Source: Rhodospirillaceae bacterium
GTDB taxonomy: Bacteria; Pseudomonadota; Alphaproteobacteria; CACIAM-22H2
Assembly: GCA_027490975.1 (NCBI GenBank)
Contig: JAIXXA010000019.1
Location: 1 to 45,904, forward strand
Length of the DNA stretch: 45,904 nt
Direction of reading: 5' to 3'
A model generated the notes under the pieces. That model made no database searches. It was not told the origin of the DNA and worked only from the letters and a program-made list of their open reading frames with translations. The stretch's first letter is position 1. Every line of letters begins with the position of its first letter. Both the position numbers and the translations under genes were made by a program. Of the stretch, positions 32,373-40,540 are shown piece after piece.

Positions 32373-33436
32373 CGCTGCAATTCGATTGGCGGGCGCTGGC
32401 AACGGCAGTCGTGCTGGGCACGCTGGGCGGCGCCCTGTTCAAGGCACTCGGCATTCCGCTGCCGTGGATGCTAGGGGCGATGTGCTTCACCACGGTTGCG
32501 GCCGTCTCCGGCGCCCAAGTCGCGATGCCACGGCGCTTGCGCGACTGGTTTTTGACCGTACTTGGCGTCCTGCTGGGGGCGGGCTTCACGCCTGCGGTCC
32601 TCGCGCGCATGCCCGAATGGATCGTCACGATGGCGGCCCTTGCCGTATGGGCCGTAATCGCGGGCGGCGTCGCCTATCTCTACATGCGCCGCGTCGCCCG
32701 CTACGATCCCACCACGGCGTTTTTCGCGGCAACCCCGGGCGGGCTTGCCGAGATGACGATGGTCGGCTCGCAGTACGGCGGCCATCTGCAGACCCTCGCC
32801 TTGAGCCACACCGCGCGCATCATGCTCGTGGTGCTCGTCCTGCCGATCTGGTTCCGGATCGACGGGGCGCTCGGCAGCGCGCCTGCAACGGCGCTCGTCG
32901 GCATATTCGACATTTCGGCCCTCGACTATCTGATCCTCGGCACCTGTGCCGTCGGCGGCGCGATCTTGGCCAAGCGCCTGCGACTGCCGGCCGCGAACAT
33001 GCTCGGGCCGATGGTGTGCTCGGCGGCGGTGCATCTTGGCGGCCTCACCGACACGCAGCCGCCCTATGTGGTGACGGCCGCCGCGCAGATCGTCCTGGGA
33101 GCCGCGATCGGCCAGCGTTTTGCGGGCATGAAACTGCGCGTGATCGGGGTCACGGTGCTGCATGCGATGGCGGCGGGCGCTTTGATGCTCGCACTCGCGA
33201 TCGCGTTTTCGGCCGTCTTGGCGCAGGTCACGGGACAGAGCCTGCCGGGCCTCGTGCTCGCCTTTGCCCCCGGCGGCTTTGCCGAGATGGGCCTTGTGGC
33301 GCTGGCCCTCGGCATCGATCCGGCCATCGTCGCCGGCCACCATCTCTACCGCATCGTCCTCGTGGTGACGCTCGCCCCGTTGATCTACCGGCGCTTCTTC
33401 GCCCCCAGAACGCCGCCCGACATCAGGAAACCTTGA
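32369..33436 (+). CDS. AbrB-type membrane protein (PF05145 family), possible transporter
   Basis: A 355-aa polytopic protein with about ten hydrophobic segments and the duplicated AbrB_dup pattern. The motif PGGLAEMTMVG is in the first half, and its counterpart PGGFAEMGLVAL in the second, each after a proline-led loop. Families of this kind are often mislabelled transcriptional regulator or ammonia monooxygenase; the topology instead suggests a membrane carrier. The start is GTG at 32369, overlapping the preceding stop by 4 bp. The end overlaps the convergent SDR gene by 14 bp. Position after two deacylases suggests handling of a product or substrate of theirs; this is inference. Confidence 0.85.
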   Translation: MTLQFDWRALATAVVLGTLGGALFKALGIPLPWMLGAMCFTTVAAVSGAQVAMPRRLRDWFLTVLGVLLGAGFTPAVLARMPEWIVTMAALAVWAVIAGGVAYLYMRRVARYDPTTAFFAATPGGLAEMTMVGSQYGGHLQTLALSHTARIMLVVLVLPIWFRIDGALGSAPATALVGIFDISALDYLILGTCAVGGAILAKRLRLPAANMLGPMVCSAAVHLGGLTDTQPPYVVTAAAQIVLGAAIGQRFAGMKLRVIGVTVLHAMAAGALMLALAIAFSAVLAQVTGQSLPGLVLAFAPGGFAEMGLVALALGIDPAIVAGHHLYRIVLVVTLAPLIYRRFFAPRTPPDIRKP

Positions 33437-34247
33437 GCGTGATGCCGCCGTCGACCGGCAAGGCAACGCCGGTCACGTATTTGGCTTCGTCCGACGCCAG
33501 GAACAGCGCCGCATAGGCCACGTCCCACGCGTCGCCCATCTTGCCGGTGGGGCATTGCGCGTCGCGCACCGCAATCATATGCGCCACATCCCCGCCATAG
33601 GCCGCGCGCAACGGCTCGACGATCATCGGCGTGTTCATGAGACCCGGCAGGATGCAGTTGGCGCGGATGCCCTTGGCCGCGTACTGCACGGCCAGGCTCT
33701 GCGTGAAGGGCACGATGGCTCCTTTCGTGGTGCTGTAGGCGATGTAGGGGATGCCGAGATAGCGAATGCCGGCGATCGAGGCGATGTTGACGATGGCCCC
33801 GCCTTTGCCGGTCGCTGCGAACTGTTCGAGAAAGACCGGCAGCACGTGCTTGGCGGTCAAATACATGGATTTCAGATTGACGCGCAGCACGCGGTCCCAA
33901 TCTTCCTCGGCGAGTTCGATCGGTCCGCCATGCGCAAGGATGCCGACATTGTTGTGCAGAATGTCGACCGCCCCGAAGGCCGCCCGGCATTGCGCCACCA
34001 TGTCGGCGACCTGGGCACTCTTCGACACGTCGCACGCGACCGACATCGCCTGCCCGCCTTCGTCGCGAATCAGCGCCGCCGTTGCCGCACCCGCCTCCGC
34101 GTTGACGTCGACGCAGCACACATTGGCGCCTTCGCGCGCGAACAGCACGGCGGCCGCCTTGCCGTTGCCCCAGCCGGGGCCGGACGTGCCGGCACCCGTG
34201 ACGATCGCGGTCTTGCCTTCAAGGCGTCTTGGCGGCTGCTTCGACAT
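33423..34247 (-). CDS. SDR family NAD(P)-dependent oxidoreductase
   Basis: A 274-aa short-chain dehydrogenase. The cofactor loop is VTGAGTSGPGWGNG, longer than the usual TGxxxGxG, with the acidic VDVNAEAG strand end suggesting NAD preference. NNVGI, the catalytic serine in NIASIAGIRY and the YxxxK in YIAYSTTKGAI are present. The C-terminal GVALPVDGGITLKVS is standard. Its start lies 29 bp inside the end of the acyl-CoA synthetase gene, so the two are translationally linked. Substrate unknown. Confidence 0.9.
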   Translation of the reverse strand: MSKQPPRRLEGKTAIVTGAGTSGPGWGNGKAAAVLFAREGANVCCVDVNAEAGAATAALIRDEGGQAMSVACDVSKSAQVADMVAQCRAAFGAVDILHNNVGILAHGGPIELAEEDWDRVLRVNLKSMYLTAKHVLPVFLEQFAATGKGGAIVNIASIAGIRYLGIPYIAYSTTKGAIVPFTQSLAVQYAAKGIRANCILPGLMNTPMIVEPLRAAYGGDVAHMIAVRDAQCPTGKMGDAWDVAYAALFLASDEAKYVTGVALPVDGGITLKVS

Positions 34248-35721
34248 GGGCCTGCTCCTGCATGCGCAACTCGGTCTTCAGAATCTTGCCGTAGGCGTTC
34301 TTGGGCAAGGCGGCCACGAAACGATAGCGCTTGGGCCGCTTGAAGCGCGCGATCTGGGCGAGGCACAGCGCATCGAGTTCGGCATGCGCAACGCAAGCCC
34401 CGTCGCGCAGCACCACATAGGCCACGACATGCTCGCCCCATTCGGCATCGGGCGCACCGACGACCGACACTTCGGCGACGGAGGGATGCGTCTGCAGCAC
34501 CTCTTCGACCTCGCGCGGATAGATGTTGGAGCCGCCCGAGATGATGAGGTCTTTCGATCGGTCTTTGAGCGTGAGCACGCCGCGCTTGTCGATTTCGCCG
34601 ACGTCGCCCGTGTGCAGCCAGCCGCCGCGCAAGGCGCGCGCGGTCGCGGCCTCATCGCGCCAATAGCCCTTCATCACGCTTTGGCCGCGCACGCAAATCT
34701 CGCCGTCCTCGGCAATGCGGATCTCGACGACCGATTGCGCCGTACCCGCCGACGCCAGCATCGCGGCGTCGCCGGCTTTGTGCGCGGCTTCGATCGCCGC
34801 ACGCGTGAGGCCTGAGATGCACATCGGCGATTCGCCCTGGCCGTAAAGCTGGGCGAAGCGATAGCCGTAGCGCCGGATCGCCAATTCGAGATCGGCCACA
34901 TACATGGGTGCGCCTCCCCACACGATCGTGCGCAGGTTGCCGGGATCTTGCGCCCCTGCATGCGTGACCAGGCGCTTGACCATCGTTGGTGCCGCAAACA
35001 TCGTCACGTCCGGCCAATGCTGGAACAGGCCCGCAATCTCCGCCGGATCGAAATGACCGCTTGCGGGGATCACTTGCGTATTGCCGATCAGCACCATCGG
35101 CAGCATGTAAAGCCCCGAGCCGTGCGACATGGGGGCCGCATGCAAAATCGCCCCGCCCGGGCTGGGCGGATCGATATCGACGAAGTAGCTGATCGCCATC
35201 GCCAGCAGATTGCCGTGCGTGAGCATCGCCCCCTTGGGCTTGCCCGTGGTGCCGCTCGTGTAGAAAAGCCAGGCAAGATCGTCGGCGGCCGCATCGGCCA
35301 TTGCGATCGGCGGGCTTGCGGCCAGCGCTTGCCAATCGGCACCGCCCATCTGCATCGTTTTTAGGCTTGGTTGCGCATCAGCAACAGTCTTGGCCATGTT
35401 CTGCGAATGCAGCACCAACGCCGCCTCGGAATGCTCGAAACAATAGGCGAGCTCCTTTGCGTGCAGTTTGCTGTTGAGCGGGACTGCCGCCAATCCCGCA
35501 TGCCAGATCGCATAGAGGGCCAGCGCATAATCAGGCGTGTTTTCGGCCACGACCGCAACGCGCGCGCCCGCTTCCAGGCCAAGCGCCCGCAAACCGCCCG
35601 CGAGTGCAGCGACCCGAACCGCCATCTGCGACCACGTCGCGACGGTTTGCGTGCCCAGCGCCAAGGCGGGCCGATCGGGGATGCGTGCGGCATTGCGCAC
35701 GAGATGGGCAGCGAGATTCAT
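34219..35721 (-). CDS. Class I adenylate-forming enzyme, acyl-CoA synthetase
   Basis: A 500-aa ATP-dependent CoA ligase. The P-loop-like motif is LFYTSGTTGKPKGAML (about 156-171). GQGESPM, the adenylate-binding WLHTGDVGEID, KDRSKDLIISGGSNIYPREVEE and the C-terminal lysine in KNAYGKILKTELR are all in place. It would activate a carboxylic acid to its CoA thioester; fatty or aromatic acids are possible. The start at 35721 gives a standard N-terminus; the longer open frame to 36318 is antisense to the pentapeptide gene. It follows a 39-aa membrane peptide by 10 nt and overlaps the SDR gene by 29 bp. Confidence 0.92.
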   Translation of the reverse strand: MNLAAHLVRNAARIPDRPALALGTQTVATWSQMAVRVAALAGGLRALGLEAGARVAVVAENTPDYALALYAIWHAGLAAVPLNSKLHAKELAYCFEHSEAALVLHSQNMAKTVADAQPSLKTMQMGGADWQALAASPPIAMADAAADDLAWLFYTSGTTGKPKGAMLTHGNLLAMAISYFVDIDPPSPGGAILHAAPMSHGSGLYMLPMVLIGNTQVIPASGHFDPAEIAGLFQHWPDVTMFAAPTMVKRLVTHAGAQDPGNLRTIVWGGAPMYVADLELAIRRYGYRFAQLYGQGESPMCISGLTRAAIEAAHKAGDAAMLASAGTAQSVVEIRIAEDGEICVRGQSVMKGYWRDEAATARALRGGWLHTGDVGEIDKRGVLTLKDRSKDLIISGGSNIYPREVEEVLQTHPSVAEVSVVGAPDAEWGEHVVAYVVLRDGACVAHAELDALCLAQIARFKRPKRYRFVAALPKNAYGKILKTELRMQEQAHVEAAAKTP

Positions 35722-35731
35722 CGAACGGCCG

Positions 35732-35851
35732 CTACGACGCCAGCCACGCAAGCAAGCCGGTCTCGCGGCTGACATAGACAAGCCCGCGCACGACCGCATA
35801 GGCGCACAGCCCGAACAGGGCCGCGATAGCGAAGACCTTGAGATGGCGCAT
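35732..35851 (-). CDS. Very short single-pass membrane peptide upstream of acyl-CoA synthetase
   Basis: A 39-aa frame: MRHLKV, then hydrophobic FAIAALFGLCAYAVVRGLVYV, then SRETGLLAWLAS. The positive N-terminus and single helix suit an Nin-Cout membrane peptide. It sits only 10 nt before the acyl-CoA synthetase start, in the same direction, with nothing else in this gap. Its Shine-Dalgarno is weak. No family is recognised, and chance coding cannot be ruled out. Confidence 0.45.
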   Translation of the reverse strand: MRHLKVFAIAALFGLCAYAVVRGLVYVSRETGLLAWLAS

Positions 35852-35938
35852 TGGGGCGTTTCCGTCGCATGCGGGCTTGTTCGTTCGCGTCTTTTGCGCG
35901 CATTATTGCGCCTTCCGCAGAAAGCGAGCAAGCCACCG

Positions 35939-37264
35939 ATGCCGCCCCCCACCAAAGTAAGCCAGCACGACATCAACACCGCCGTCGCCCTCCACGAGAA
36001 AATGGCCAAGGGCAAAACCGGCGGGGTGCGTCTGGCGCTGTCGTTCAAGGTCGCCGAGCGCATGGATTTCCGCAATCGCGACTTGAGCGAGGCCGAACTC
36101 GTCGGCGCGTTCCTGTGCGAGTCGACCTTCGCGCACGCCAAGATGACGCGCGCCAATCTGTTCGGCGCCGATCTCACCGGCTGCGACATGTCCGACGCGG
36201 ACCTCTCGAAGGCCGATCTGCGCGGCGTGCAGCTCAAGCGCGCCAATCTCGAGCGCGCGAACCTGACCGCCGCCGACATCCGCGACGGCTTCATCATCGT
36301 TCGCGACAAGGACGGCAATTTCAGCTACCACAACAACCAGCCGCAAGGGGCCGTCCTCACCGACGCCAAATTCGCGCATGCCGACATGACAAACGCGAAG
36401 ATGAGCCGCGTGTTCGGGCCGCGCACGGACCTTACGGGCTGCATCATGCGCGGGGCCGTCCTGCGCCAGGCGGATCTTTCGAACTCCGATCTGAGCGGCG
36501 TGGTGCTCACGGGGGCCGATCTCACCAACGCCAATCTCTCGAACTGCATCCTGCACGGCGCCACGCTTGCGGGCGCTTTGCTCGACAACACCAATCTCGA
36601 CGGCGCCGACCTCACGGCCTCCAATTTCGGCACGCAGGATCTGGCGCGCGTCGATACCTCCAAGGCCGTGCTGCCGGTGTCGATCGACAAGCTCGAAAAA
36701 TCCGTGCAGCAGATTTTCATCGACCATCTCGACTGGCTCAAGACCGAGGGGCGCACCGGCCACCAGGCCGATTTCGAGCGCGTCAATCTGGCCGATCTCG
36801 ACGCGCCCGGCGTCAATCTTTCGGCCGGGCGTCTGGCGCTCTGCATTCTTCGCAACGCCAAGCTCGCGGGCGGCTATTTCCAGGTCGCCGATTTTTCATC
36901 GGCCTTCATGGCGGGCTGCGATCTGTCGGGTGCGAAGCTCCAAGGCTCGAAGCTCGACAAGGCGACTTTGACGGGCGCCAAACTGCGCGACGCCGACCTT
37001 GCCCCCATGCCGGTCGACACGCTCAACCAGCGCGTGTGGAACACCAAGATGAAAGAGGCCAATCTGAGCGGGGCGGATATGCGCGGCGCCAATCTCTCGA
37101 AGGCCGATCTCACCGGCTCGGTTCTGCGGCGGGCCGATCTGCGCGACGCCAATCTCACCGACGCGATCCTGCTCGACTGCGACTTTTCCGGCGCCGATCT
37201 GCGCGGCGCCGTGCTGACCGGCGCCGACACGCGCGGCACCGCCGGCCTCGAAAACGCGCTCTAG
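35939..37264 (+). CDS. Pentapeptide-repeat protein
   Basis: A 441-aa protein dominated by A(D/N)LxX repeats forming a right-handed quadrilateral beta-helix. One run covers about residues 42-105 (ANLFGADLTGCDMSDADLSK), interrupted by a short non-repeat segment. A second run spans about 135-240. A helical insert (DKLEKSVQQIFIDHLDWLKTEGR, about 243-265) resembles the spacer found in similar alphaproteobacterial proteins. A third run reaches the C-terminus. It is cytosolic, with no signal peptide. The start at 35939 is where similarity begins; upstream ATGs are antisense to the small peptide gene. It precedes a cyclic-nucleotide-binding-domain gene by 19 nt. Role unknown. Confidence 0.9.
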   Translation: MPPPTKVSQHDINTAVALHEKMAKGKTGGVRLALSFKVAERMDFRNRDLSEAELVGAFLCESTFAHAKMTRANLFGADLTGCDMSDADLSKADLRGVQLKRANLERANLTAADIRDGFIIVRDKDGNFSYHNNQPQGAVLTDAKFAHADMTNAKMSRVFGPRTDLTGCIMRGAVLRQADLSNSDLSGVVLTGADLTNANLSNCILHGATLAGALLDNTNLDGADLTASNFGTQDLARVDTSKAVLPVSIDKLEKSVQQIFIDHLDWLKTEGRTGHQADFERVNLADLDAPGVNLSAGRLALCILRNAKLAGGYFQVADFSSAFMAGCDLSGAKLQGSKLDKATLTGAKLRDADLAPMPVDTLNQRVWNTKMKEANLSGADMRGANLSKADLTGSVLRRADLRDANLTDAILLDCDFSGADLRGAVLTGADTRGTAGLENAL

Positions 37265-37283
37265 GGGAAGCGAGCCTCCCCCC

Positions 37284-37898
37284 GTGGCCGAAGACGCGAA
37301 CATCCGGTTCGAGCGCAAACAGACCCTCGCCCTCAAAGGCGTGGACGGGCAGTTGCACGAAACCACCGTCACCACGGGGCCGCGGCTGCAGCGCTTCCGC
37401 TTCATGCCCGGCGTGCGCATTTTCGCGCAAGGCGACCCCGGCGACCTTGCCTTCGTCGTCGAAAGCGGCCGCGTGGCGATCCGCCAACGGCGCATCGGGA
37501 CCGACCTCGAGACGGAAATCGAAATCGCGCAGATCGGCGCCGGGGCGATGTTCGGCGAGCTTGCGCTGATCGACGGCCTGCCGCGCACGGCCTCGGCGGT
37601 CGCGGTCGCGATAACCAACTGCGTCGCGATCTCGTCCACCCAGCTCGAAACGCATCTGGCCGAGGCGAGCCCCGAGCTCTCGCAGCGCTTGCGCCTGCTG
37701 CTCGCATTCGTGCGCGCCGTCCCTGCCCGCGCCGCATGGGCCGACGGCACGCCGCCGCAGATTCCGTCGGCCGAGCTCGTGGCCGTGCACGAAGCGGTTA
37801 CGGCCGGCAACGCGCTTGGAAAGACCGAAGCGACGACGCCGTTCCTGCGCGCCCTCTACCAAACGCTGTGCGCCTACACGTTGGCGCGGTTTCCTTGA
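37284..37898 (+). CDS. Cyclic nucleotide-binding domain (CAP_ED) protein
   Basis: A 204-aa protein with one CRP-like sensor domain at about residues 30-135. RIFAQGDPGDLAFVVESGRVAI is split by the usual glycines; the phosphate-binding cassette is FGELALIDGLPRTASAVA, with Glu and Arg at the key ligand positions. This argues for real cyclic-nucleotide binding. There is no C-terminal HTH; the C-terminal 60 residues are Ala-rich and helical. The start is GTG at 37284. It follows the pentapeptide gene and probably forms an operon with it. Ends 6 nt before the convergent FkbM gene stop. Confidence 0.88.
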   Translation: MAEDANIRFERKQTLALKGVDGQLHETTVTTGPRLQRFRFMPGVRIFAQGDPGDLAFVVESGRVAIRQRRIGTDLETEIEIAQIGAGAMFGELALIDGLPRTASAVAVAITNCVAISSTQLETHLAEASPELSQRLRLLLAFVRAVPARAAWADGTPPQIPSAELVAVHEAVTAGNALGKTEATTPFLRALYQTLCAYTLARFP

Positions 37899-37904
37899 GA
37901 GCGG

Positions 37905-38705
37905 CTATTTTTTCGTGACCACGCGCGCCGAATAGGGGTCGCTCGTGTGGATCGCGATCACGTTGATGCCGAACGTGAAATAGCGGTAGCCCATCTCGTT
38001 GAGATAGGCGGTGAGCGCACCCAGATCGGTCTTGATGCCTTCGATCAGCATCATGGGCTTGTGCGCGGCGATCGTTTGGCGGGCGCCCGCCAACGCTTCC
38101 ATCTCCATGCCCTCGATGTCGATCTTGACGAAATCGAGGCGCGGCAACGCGAAACTGTCGATCGCGCGCATCGTGGTTTCGACGGTTTTGGCGGCGCTGT
38201 AGTCGACGTTCTGGCCGATGAATTCGGTCCTCTCGGTCTTGCGGATTTCGAGGCTGCCGAAGCTCGACGGCTTCAGATAGTCGGGCACCGGCACCCGGAT
38301 CGTGCCGTCGGAAGCCCCGATCGCGGTCCACACGGCGCGCGCGTTGAAGCAGTTGTTCATCGCGATGTTGCCGGCGAGCGCGTAGTAGATCTTCTCCTGC
38401 GCTTCGAAGGCGGTGACCGTACCCCAGCCATGCATGTGCTTGGCCCACTCGATCGTGTGCACGCCGATATTGGCGCCGCAATCGAGGGCCACCACGCCGG
38501 CGCCGAAATACTCCTTGCGCGCGTCGAGCAGCTGCAAGGCCACGTCGATTTCTTCCTGCCCGCACGACGACGTATGGAAGATCTCGTGGCCGACGCCGAA
38601 GGTCGCGAACGCGTCGGTATGGTGGTCGTTGCGGTTGACCATCATCGTGCCGTGGTTGGTCGCGACCAGCACGAAGGCCACGGGGCGTTTGGTGGTTTTG
38701 AGCAC
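37905..38705 (-). CDS. FkbM family methyltransferase, copy 1
   Basis: A 266-aa SAM-dependent methyltransferase of the FkbM family. Motif I is VALDCGANIGVHTIEWA (about 88-104), the acidic residue is in TAFEAQEKIYYALAGNI, and the post-motif is LDFVKIDIEGMEMEALAGA. It starts at a GTG (VLKTTKRPVAFVLVATNHG) with GGAG upstream; no ATG gives the same N-terminus. FkbM proteins O-methylate sugars or other hydroxylated compounds. It lies 17 nt after the second FkbM gene and is its paralogue, with identical length. Signal and membrane segments are absent. Confidence 0.88.
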   Translation of the reverse strand: MLKTTKRPVAFVLVATNHGTMMVNRNDHHTDAFATFGVGHEIFHTSSCGQEEIDVALQLLDARKEYFGAGVVALDCGANIGVHTIEWAKHMHGWGTVTAFEAQEKIYYALAGNIAMNNCFNARAVWTAIGASDGTIRVPVPDYLKPSSFGSLEIRKTERTEFIGQNVDYSAAKTVETTMRAIDSFALPRLDFVKIDIEGMEMEALAGARQTIAAHKPMMLIEGIKTDLGALTAYLNEMGYRYFTFGINVIAIHTSDPYSARVVTKK

Positions 38706-38722
38706 GCCGGTCTCCGGTGCGG

Positions 38723-39523
38723 TCAGCGGTTGATCACGACCTGGGTCGCGAACGGGTCGGATTCGTGGATCGCCAGCAGATTGACGCCGAAAGCAAACAG
38801 CTTGTAGCCGTATTCGAGCAGCGCTGCGTTCAGCGCCAGCTGGTCGGTCTTGATGCGCTCGATCAGCATCTGCGGTTTGTGGCGCGCGATCGTCTTGCGC
38901 GCCCCTGCCAGCGCTTCGAGCTCCATGCCCTCGATGTCGATCTTGATGAGGTCGAGACGCGGCAGATCGAGATCGTCGATCGCGAGCATGCGCACGGGCC
39001 GCGTACGCGCGTCGCTGTAGTCGATCGCCTGGCCGATGAATTCGGTCTTTTCGGTCTTGCGGATCTCGAGGCTGCCGAAGCTGCCCGCCGCCAGATAGTC
39101 GGGCTCGGGCACGCGGATTTCGCCCGCATGCGCTCCCACGGCCGCCCACAGCGCACGCGCGTTGAAGCAGTTGTTGAGCGTGAGATTGCCCGCGAGCGCG
39201 TAGAAGATCCGCTCCTGCGCTTCGAAGGCGAGCGCTTCGCCCCAGCCGTGCATGTGGCGCGCCCATTCGACGATGTGCACGCCGATATTGGCGCCGCAAT
39301 CGAGGGCGAAAACGCCGTCGCCGTAGTGCTTGCGGCGCGAGTCGAGCAGCTGCAACGCCGCGTCGATCTCCTCCTGGCCGCACGAGGAATTGAGGAAGAT
39401 GTTGTAGCCCACGCCGATCGTCTCGACCGCATTGGTGTACGAATCATTGCGGTTCACGAGCATCGAGCCGTGGTTGGCGGCCGTGAGCACGAAGGCGAGC
39501 GGACGTTTGGTCGTTCGGAGCAC
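38723..39523 (-). CDS. FkbM family methyltransferase, copy 2
   Basis: A 266-aa paralogue of the previous gene. Shared landmarks are the N-terminal VLRTTKRPLAFVLTAANHG, SSCGQEEID, ALDCGANIGVH, WARHMHGWG, SFGSLEIRKTEKTEFIGQ and LIKIDIEGMELEALAGARK. It also begins with GTG (39523), with GGTGGA 6 nt upstream. The long LGSLEIRKTE-type block is conserved between the two, whereas the stretch near residues 165-185 and the C-terminus vary. It is the first of the pair. The target is unknown. Confidence 0.88.
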   Translation of the reverse strand: MLRTTKRPLAFVLTAANHGSMLVNRNDSYTNAVETIGVGYNIFLNSSCGQEEIDAALQLLDSRRKHYGDGVFALDCGANIGVHIVEWARHMHGWGEALAFEAQERIFYALAGNLTLNNCFNARALWAAVGAHAGEIRVPEPDYLAAGSFGSLEIRKTEKTEFIGQAIDYSDARTRPVRMLAIDDLDLPRLDLIKIDIEGMELEALAGARKTIARHKPQMLIERIKTDQLALNAALLEYGYKLFAFGVNLLAIHESDPFATQVVINR

Positions 39524-39601
39524 GCGAATCCACCGATGTTGCGGTCTGGAGGCTGCGATCTTAGGCGAGCGGCGGCGTGCCGCCAACCGACATCGCGGCC
39601 G

Positions 39602-40171
39602 CTACAGGCTTTTCTCGAGCCGTTTGGACAAGACCCACGCAAGCGCCAAAAACGCCACGAGCAGGCCGAGCGCGGCTTGCGTCGCGACCTCGCCCAATGC
39701 CTTGTCGGAGAGATGGCCGAACGCGTAGCCCGTGCCGACCACGACATTCGCCCACACGCCCGCCGACACGAAATTGAGGATCGTGAAGCGCAGCCGCGCC
39801 ATCTGCGACAGCCCGAACGCGAACGCGGCGAGCCCGCGGATGCCGTGCGGATAGCGATAGACGAAGATGAGCCAGCCGCCGTGGCGGTCGATCACGCGCG
39901 CCGCGCGCTCCACGCCTGTGCGGATGCGCGGCATCTGCTCGAACAGCGAACTGCCGTAGCGGCGGGCAAGCCAGAAGCGCAGCTCGTCGCCGAGGAAACC
40001 GCCCGCCCACACGCACGCCACGGTCGGCACGTACGCCAAGGCGTCGAGATTCACCGCATAGCCAGCGAACAAAGGCAGCAGCAGCGAGTTCCACGCCGAG
40101 CCCGAGACGATGAGCGCGTAGACCGCGTCGCCCTGACTGCGGATCAGGTCGAGGATTTGTGCGAGATCCAA
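39602..40171 (-). CDS. DedA family (VTT/SNARE-associated domain) membrane protein
   Basis: A 189-aa inner-membrane protein. It shows the DedA pattern: SAWNSLLLPLFAGYAVN with a proline re-entrant loop, GGFLGDELRFWLARRYG, VERAARVIDRHGGWLIFVYRYPHGIRGLAAF and a glycine-rich NFVSAGVWANVVVGTGYAFG. Relatives are scramblases or undecaprenyl- or lipid-carrier flippases. Its start lies 9 nt after the rhodanese stop, so they are one operon. It ends 78 nt before the FkbM pair, with only a small GC hairpin in between. Confidence 0.88.
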   Translation of the reverse strand: MDLAQILDLIRSQGDAVYALIVSGSAWNSLLLPLFAGYAVNLDALAYVPTVACVWAGGFLGDELRFWLARRYGSSLFEQMPRIRTGVERAARVIDRHGGWLIFVYRYPHGIRGLAAFAFGLSQMARLRFTILNFVSAGVWANVVVGTGYAFGHLSDKALGEVATQAALGLLVAFLALAWVLSKRLEKSL

Positions 40172-40180
40172 TGGAATGCC

Positions 40181-40510
40181 TCAGCCGTTCTTGACCGGCA
40201 GACCCAGCGCCTGCCAGGCATTGAGGCCGCCCGCCATCGAGCGCACGTTCGCTGCGCCGAGCACGGGGGCCAGCGCTTGGGCCGCGCGCATCGAGCGGCC
40301 GCCCATCTGGCAATGCACGATCACCTGCTTGCCCTTGAGCGGCGCATGCGCGTTGGGATCGAACGCCGACAACGGCACCAGCGTCGATCCGTCGATGCGG
40401 GCGGCTGCGTATTCTTCGGCTTCGCGCACGTCGATCAGCACGGCCGCCCCCGCCTCGATCTGTTTTCTGGCTTCGAGCGGGTCGATTTCGCGGACGATGT
40501 CGTCAGGCAT
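40181..40510 (-). CDS. Single-domain rhodanese-like protein
   Basis: A 109-aa rhodanese. The active cysteine is Cys67 in VIVHCQMGGRSMRAA, a six-residue loop CQMGGRS consistent with a sulfurtransferase. The upstream LIDVREAEEYAAARIDGS is the usual CH2A-type motif. It has no signal peptide. The ATG at 40510 is chosen over an in-frame TTG at 40516. It belongs to a minus-strand run with DedA downstream and the AtuA-like genes upstream (30-nt gap). Confidence 0.92.
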   Translation of the reverse strand: MPDDIVREIDPLEARKQIEAGAAVLIDVREAEEYAAARIDGSTLVPLSAFDPNAHAPLKGKQVIVHCQMGGRSMRAAQALAPVLGAANVRSMAGGLNAWQALGLPVKNG

Positions 40511-40540
40511 TGGCAACTCCGGGGGGTGGAACGAGAAAAC

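Noticed and set aside
37905-39383. A single 492-codon frame reading from the second FkbM region into the first
   Set aside because: The upstream part is the wrong frame of the second FkbM gene; the first FkbM protein starts at the GTG at 38705 as judged from its paralogue.
39571-39584. GGCGGC/GCCGCC hairpin between the DedA and FkbM genes as a terminator
   Set aside because: The stem is only 6 bp with a 2-nt loop and no T-tract follows on either strand.
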